This document shows, one piece after another, positions 61,453 to 64,000 of a DNA stretch of 64,000 nt. The notes beneath the pieces are model-generated. The model was given only the letters and a program-made list of their open reading frames with translations, ran no database searches and had not been told where the DNA came from. Position numbers and translations under genes: made by a program. Each line of letters starts with the position of its first letter. Positions within the stretch are counted from its first letter, which is position 1. Origin of the DNA: Streptomyces lanatus (GTDB lineage Bacteria > Actinomycetota > Actinomycetes > Streptomycetales > Streptomycetaceae); NCBI RefSeq assembly GCF_014655715.1, contig NZ_BNBM01000027.1:1-64000 (forward strand), given 5' to 3'.

Positions 61453-63564
61453 TCAGGCTGCTCCTCGGCCCGGTGTGAAGGGGCGTGCGCGGGCGATCAG
61501 TAGCGCGACGTCGTCGTGGTTATCGGGGTGCCGGAGGTCGTGAAGGAGCCGGTCGCAGGTTTCTTCCAGCGAGGAGTCGGGTGTCTTAAGCAGGCGGAGG
61601 AGGGTGTTGAGGCGTTCGTCGATGGGGTGGTGGCGGGTCTCCACCAAGCCGTCGGTGTACAGGACGAGCTGGTCGCCGGGGCCGAAGGGGACCGTGGTGG
61701 TTTCGAAGGGGATGCCGCCGACGCCGAGGGGGGTGCCGGTGGGCAGGTCGAGCAGGTGGGGGTGCTTGCCGCGGCGGATGAGGACGGGGGGCAGGTGGCC
61801 GGCGTTGGCGATGCGGCAGGTGCGGAGGTGGGGGTCGTGGGCGGCGTAGAGGCAGGTGGCGATGTACTGCTCCAGCCCGGAAGTGATCGCGTCGAGGTGC
61901 TCGAGGATCTGGGCGGGGTCGAGGTCGAGGCGGGCGAAGGCGGTGGTGGCGGTGCGCAGCCGGCCCATGGTGGTGGCGGCGTCGATGCCGCTACCCATGA
62001 CATCGCCCACGACCAGTGCTGTCTTGTCGCCGCCGAGGGGGAGGACGTCGTACCAGTCGCCGCCGATTTCATAGGCGGCCTGGGCGGGCAGGTATCGGGA
62101 GGCGACTTGCAGGCCGGGCAGGTGGGGCGGGTGCTCGGGGAGCAGGCTGCGCTGCAGGGTCTCGGCGGCGTTGCGCATGCTCTGGTGCGTGCGGGCGTTG
62201 TCGATGCACACCGCGGCACGGAAGGCCAGCTCGGCTGCGATGGCAAGGTCGTCCTCGTCGAAGGGCCGTGGGTCGCGGGCGCGGGCCAGACCCATGAAGC
62301 CGAGGACGGTGCCGCGGGCGGTGAGCGGGACGGCCAGGTAGGAGTGCACCCCGGCCCGCGCCAGCAGGGTGGCGGCGTGCTCGTCGCGGGCGATGCGCGT
62401 CAGGTCGTTGCCGTCGGCGTGGCAGATCAGGATGGGACGGCCGGTGCGCACGCACTCGGTGGCCAGGCGGTCGGTGTCGTAGGCGGCGATGTGGCCGGGC
62501 GCATCGGCGGCCCGGAGGGCGTCGGTGGGATAGGCGGCCTTGACCGCGAGGGCGCGGAAGAGCGCGGGCCCGTCGCTGGTGGCGGGGCGGTGTTCGTCGA
62601 GTACGGAGTCGAGGACGTCGACGGTGACCAGGTCGGCGAAGTCTGGGACGGTGACCTCGGCCAGCTCCTGGGCGGTCTGGTCGACCTCCAGGGTGGTGCC
62701 GATGCGGGCGGAGCCGTTGGCGATCAGGGCCAGGCGCCGTCGCGTCTCGGTGGCCGCCATGGCCGCCTGGTACCGCTCGGTGACCTCCACCACGATGTCG
62801 GCCACCCCCAGAATGCGGCCATGGGGGTCCTCCAGCCGGTACAACGAGATCGACCAGGCGTGTTTGTGCTCGAGGTCTGCTGGGGTGCGGCCAACGATGG
62901 TGGCCTGGTCGACCAGCGGGATCCCGGTGGTGAGAACCTGCCGCATCGCGGCCTCGGCCACCTCGAACTTCGAGTCCTTCATGATGTCGCGGTAGTGGCG
63001 GCCGAGGTGCTCCTTCGCGGAGATGCCATGCATGCGCTCCAGGGCCGGGTTGACAGCCACGTACCTCAGGTCGGTATCGAGGATGGCGATCCCGATGGGT
63101 GACTGAGAGATCAACCGGGTGGACAGGGCGACGTCCCGCTCCAGCTCACGCAGCATGGCGGAGTCGGTGCCGAGCCCGAGGGCGTAGAAATCGCCGCGGT
63201 CGTCCAGCAGCCGCATGTTGCGCAGCTCCACCGGCCGGGTGCTGCCGTCCTTGCAGCGGATGGGGAACGTGCCGGCCCAGCTCCGGCCGGTCTCCATCAC
63301 CTCGGCGAACGTCTTGATCACCCAGTCGATGTGGTCTTCGTGGACGAGTAGCCGGGCAGCGTACTGCCCGAGCGCTTCGTGCGCGGTGTAGCCGTACAGG
63401 GCCTCCGCCTGCGGGCTCCACAGGACGATCCGGCCTTCGGCGTCCAGCAGCACCGCCGCGACAGCGAGAAGGTCCATCAGCCCGCTCGGCTGCGACGGCT
63501 CGCTCTCCGGGCGGTTGCTGTCTGCCCGGTCGAGGTCCGCTGGAGGCCATTCGGCTTCGCTCAT
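61453..63564 (-). CDS. PAS-PAS-GAF-SpoIIE (PP2C) phosphatase
   Basis: A 703-residue signalling phosphatase without membrane helices. Two PAS domains come first (about 30-150, VLLDAEGRIVLWSPQAEALY; and 160-275, SPIGIAILDTDLRYVAVNPA). A GAF domain (about 295-460) has AGVHSYLAVPLTARGTVLGF. The SpoIIE-type phosphatase (about 480-700) has LLPEHPPHLPGLQVASRYLP, EIGGDWYDVLPLGGDKTALV with the metal-binding Asp, VVGDVMGSGIDAAT, CRIANAGHLPPVLIRRG, VLYTDGLVETR and DDVALLIARA. ATG 63564 follows aaggag. Such proteins control sigma factors through anti-anti-sigma dephosphorylation. The adjacent kinases and ECF sigma gene may or may not be linked. Confidence 0.92.
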   Translation of the reverse strand: MSEAEWPPADLDRADSNRPESEPSQPSGLMDLLAVAAVLLDAEGRIVLWSPQAEALYGYTAHEALGQYAARLLVHEDHIDWVIKTFAEVMETGRSWAGTFPIRCKDGSTRPVELRNMRLLDDRGDFYALGLGTDSAMLRELERDVALSTRLISQSPIGIAILDTDLRYVAVNPALERMHGISAKEHLGRHYRDIMKDSKFEVAEAAMRQVLTTGIPLVDQATIVGRTPADLEHKHAWSISLYRLEDPHGRILGVADIVVEVTERYQAAMAATETRRRLALIANGSARIGTTLEVDQTAQELAEVTVPDFADLVTVDVLDSVLDEHRPATSDGPALFRALAVKAAYPTDALRAADAPGHIAAYDTDRLATECVRTGRPILICHADGNDLTRIARDEHAATLLARAGVHSYLAVPLTARGTVLGFMGLARARDPRPFDEDDLAIAAELAFRAAVCIDNARTHQSMRNAAETLQRSLLPEHPPHLPGLQVASRYLPAQAAYEIGGDWYDVLPLGGDKTALVVGDVMGSGIDAATTMGRLRTATTAFARLDLDPAQILEHLDAITSGLEQYIATCLYAAHDPHLRTCRIANAGHLPPVLIRRGKHPHLLDLPTGTPLGVGGIPFETTTVPFGPGDQLVLYTDGLVETRHHPIDERLNTLLRLLKTPDSSLEETCDRLLHDLRHPDNHDDVALLIARARPFTPGRGAA

Positions 63565-63681
63565 CGCGGCACTCCTTCTGCCGACCGGCGGGGCCATCCG
63601 CCGGCCTGGAGCGCGGCCTGTCTGCGTCTGCAGGCGCTTGGAGTTCCATGGTCCCCCGGACCACCGGACAACACACCCCCG

Positions 63682-64000
63682 TCAGCACGCGTGGTCGACG
63701 ACGAAGCGGGTGGCATGGCCGAGGCCGTGCGATCCGAGGCGGCTGGTGTCGCCGTCGCGGGCGCAGATCAAGAGGTCGGCCCCGGCAGCGGCCTGGATGG
63801 GCGTGTTCGGGTCGGCCGTGTGTGAGCCTCCGGGCGGCGGCGTTGAGGAGTTCGCTGGCGGCGGATCGGGAGAGTTCCGCGATGTGGTGGCCGGGGTCGC
63901 GTTCGGGGTGTCCGCGGCCGAGCAGGCCGGCGAAGGCGCCGTGCGCCGTCTCAGTGAGGGTGTCGTCGTGCGTGTACAGCAGCACGATGTCCTCGTCCTC
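63682..64000 (-). pseudogene. Universal stress protein-like gene, frameshifted, runs off the window
   Basis: The minus-strand frame entering at the right edge reads DIVLLYTHDDTLTETAHGAF, then HIAELSRSAASELLNAAARR and LTHGRPEHAHP. Near 63795 it must shift to the frame reading AAAGADLLICARDGDTSRLG, SHGLGHATRFVVDHAC and stop. Together these match Streptomyces USP-like proteins ending GPHSLGHATRFVVDHAPC. The N-terminus lies beyond the window. The frame change suggests a pseudogene, though a single base error would explain it. Confidence 0.6.

Noticed and set aside
60985-61478. Short plus-strand open frames with translation similar to the opposite flanking repeat
   Set aside because: The frames of the two repeat copies differ and are broken by a G-run, so the similarity reflects nucleotide repetition and not a conserved protein.

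Overview
The window is very GC-rich, with strong third-position GC bias, GTG starts, stop/start overlaps and Streptomyces-type families throughout. It suggests a Streptomyces or close relative, probably an accessory part of a chromosome arm. At least fifteen broken, truncated or rearranged genes and several insertion-sequence remnants lie between intact operons.

Layout. 0-2.6 kb: a TetR regulator diverges from a short-chain dehydrogenase across two palindromic operators, followed by a decayed IS5-type transposase. 2.6-7.1 kb: a Ppm1/LCM-type methyltransferase, an iron-siderophore binding lipoprotein with an iron-box-like site, three gene fragments, and a cytochrome P450. 7.2-16.7 kb: an intact six-gene operon (APC permease, two DUF1989 proteins, a biotin-dependent urea/guanidine carboxylase, allophanate hydrolase, TetR). 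It is best read as guanidine and/or urea nitrogen scavenging, with a palindromic operator in front. 16.7-18.9 kb: pseudogenes. 18.96-33.96 kb: a compact six-gene minus-strand operon for an iterative, PUFA-synthase-like polyketide or secondary lipid. It holds ER-ER-like/KS/AT/ACP/KR and KS/AT/DH/PPTase megasynthases, a discrete ACP, an alpha/beta hydrolase, a glycosyltransferase and a zinc-ribbon methyltransferase.

34.6-39.0 kb is a rearranged scar: a cutinase/PETase-like gene cut off at an IS607-type element (serine recombinase plus TnpB), a flavin monooxygenase split into two halves on opposite strands, and a Tn3 transposase scrap. 39.0-44.4 kb is a urease operon (ureAB fusion, ureC, ureF, ureG, ureD) whose ureD carries a one-base frameshift. 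44.4-51.6 kb: a helicase remnant, an unusual SDR between IS5 ends, a secreted NucA/NucB-type nuclease interrupted by TAG with a possible ComJ/Nin-like partner, and decayed KhtU/KhtT antiporter genes.

51.8-64 kb: a methyltransferase, a double-glycine-leader small peptide, an ECF-like sigma factor with a downstream membrane protein, and a signalling block. The block has a PASTA-like lipoprotein and two tail-to-tail Ser/Thr kinases (one broken), flanked by about 145-bp inverted repeats. A PAS-GAF-SpoIIE phosphatase and a frameshifted universal-stress-protein gene that runs off the right edge close the window.

The most promising under-described systems are the lipid/polyketide operon, the nuclease-inhibitor-like pair, the orphan double-glycine peptide and the inverted kinase module. 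No tRNA, rRNA or CRISPR array was seen. All coordinates and motif calls come from reading the sequence; no database search was run.
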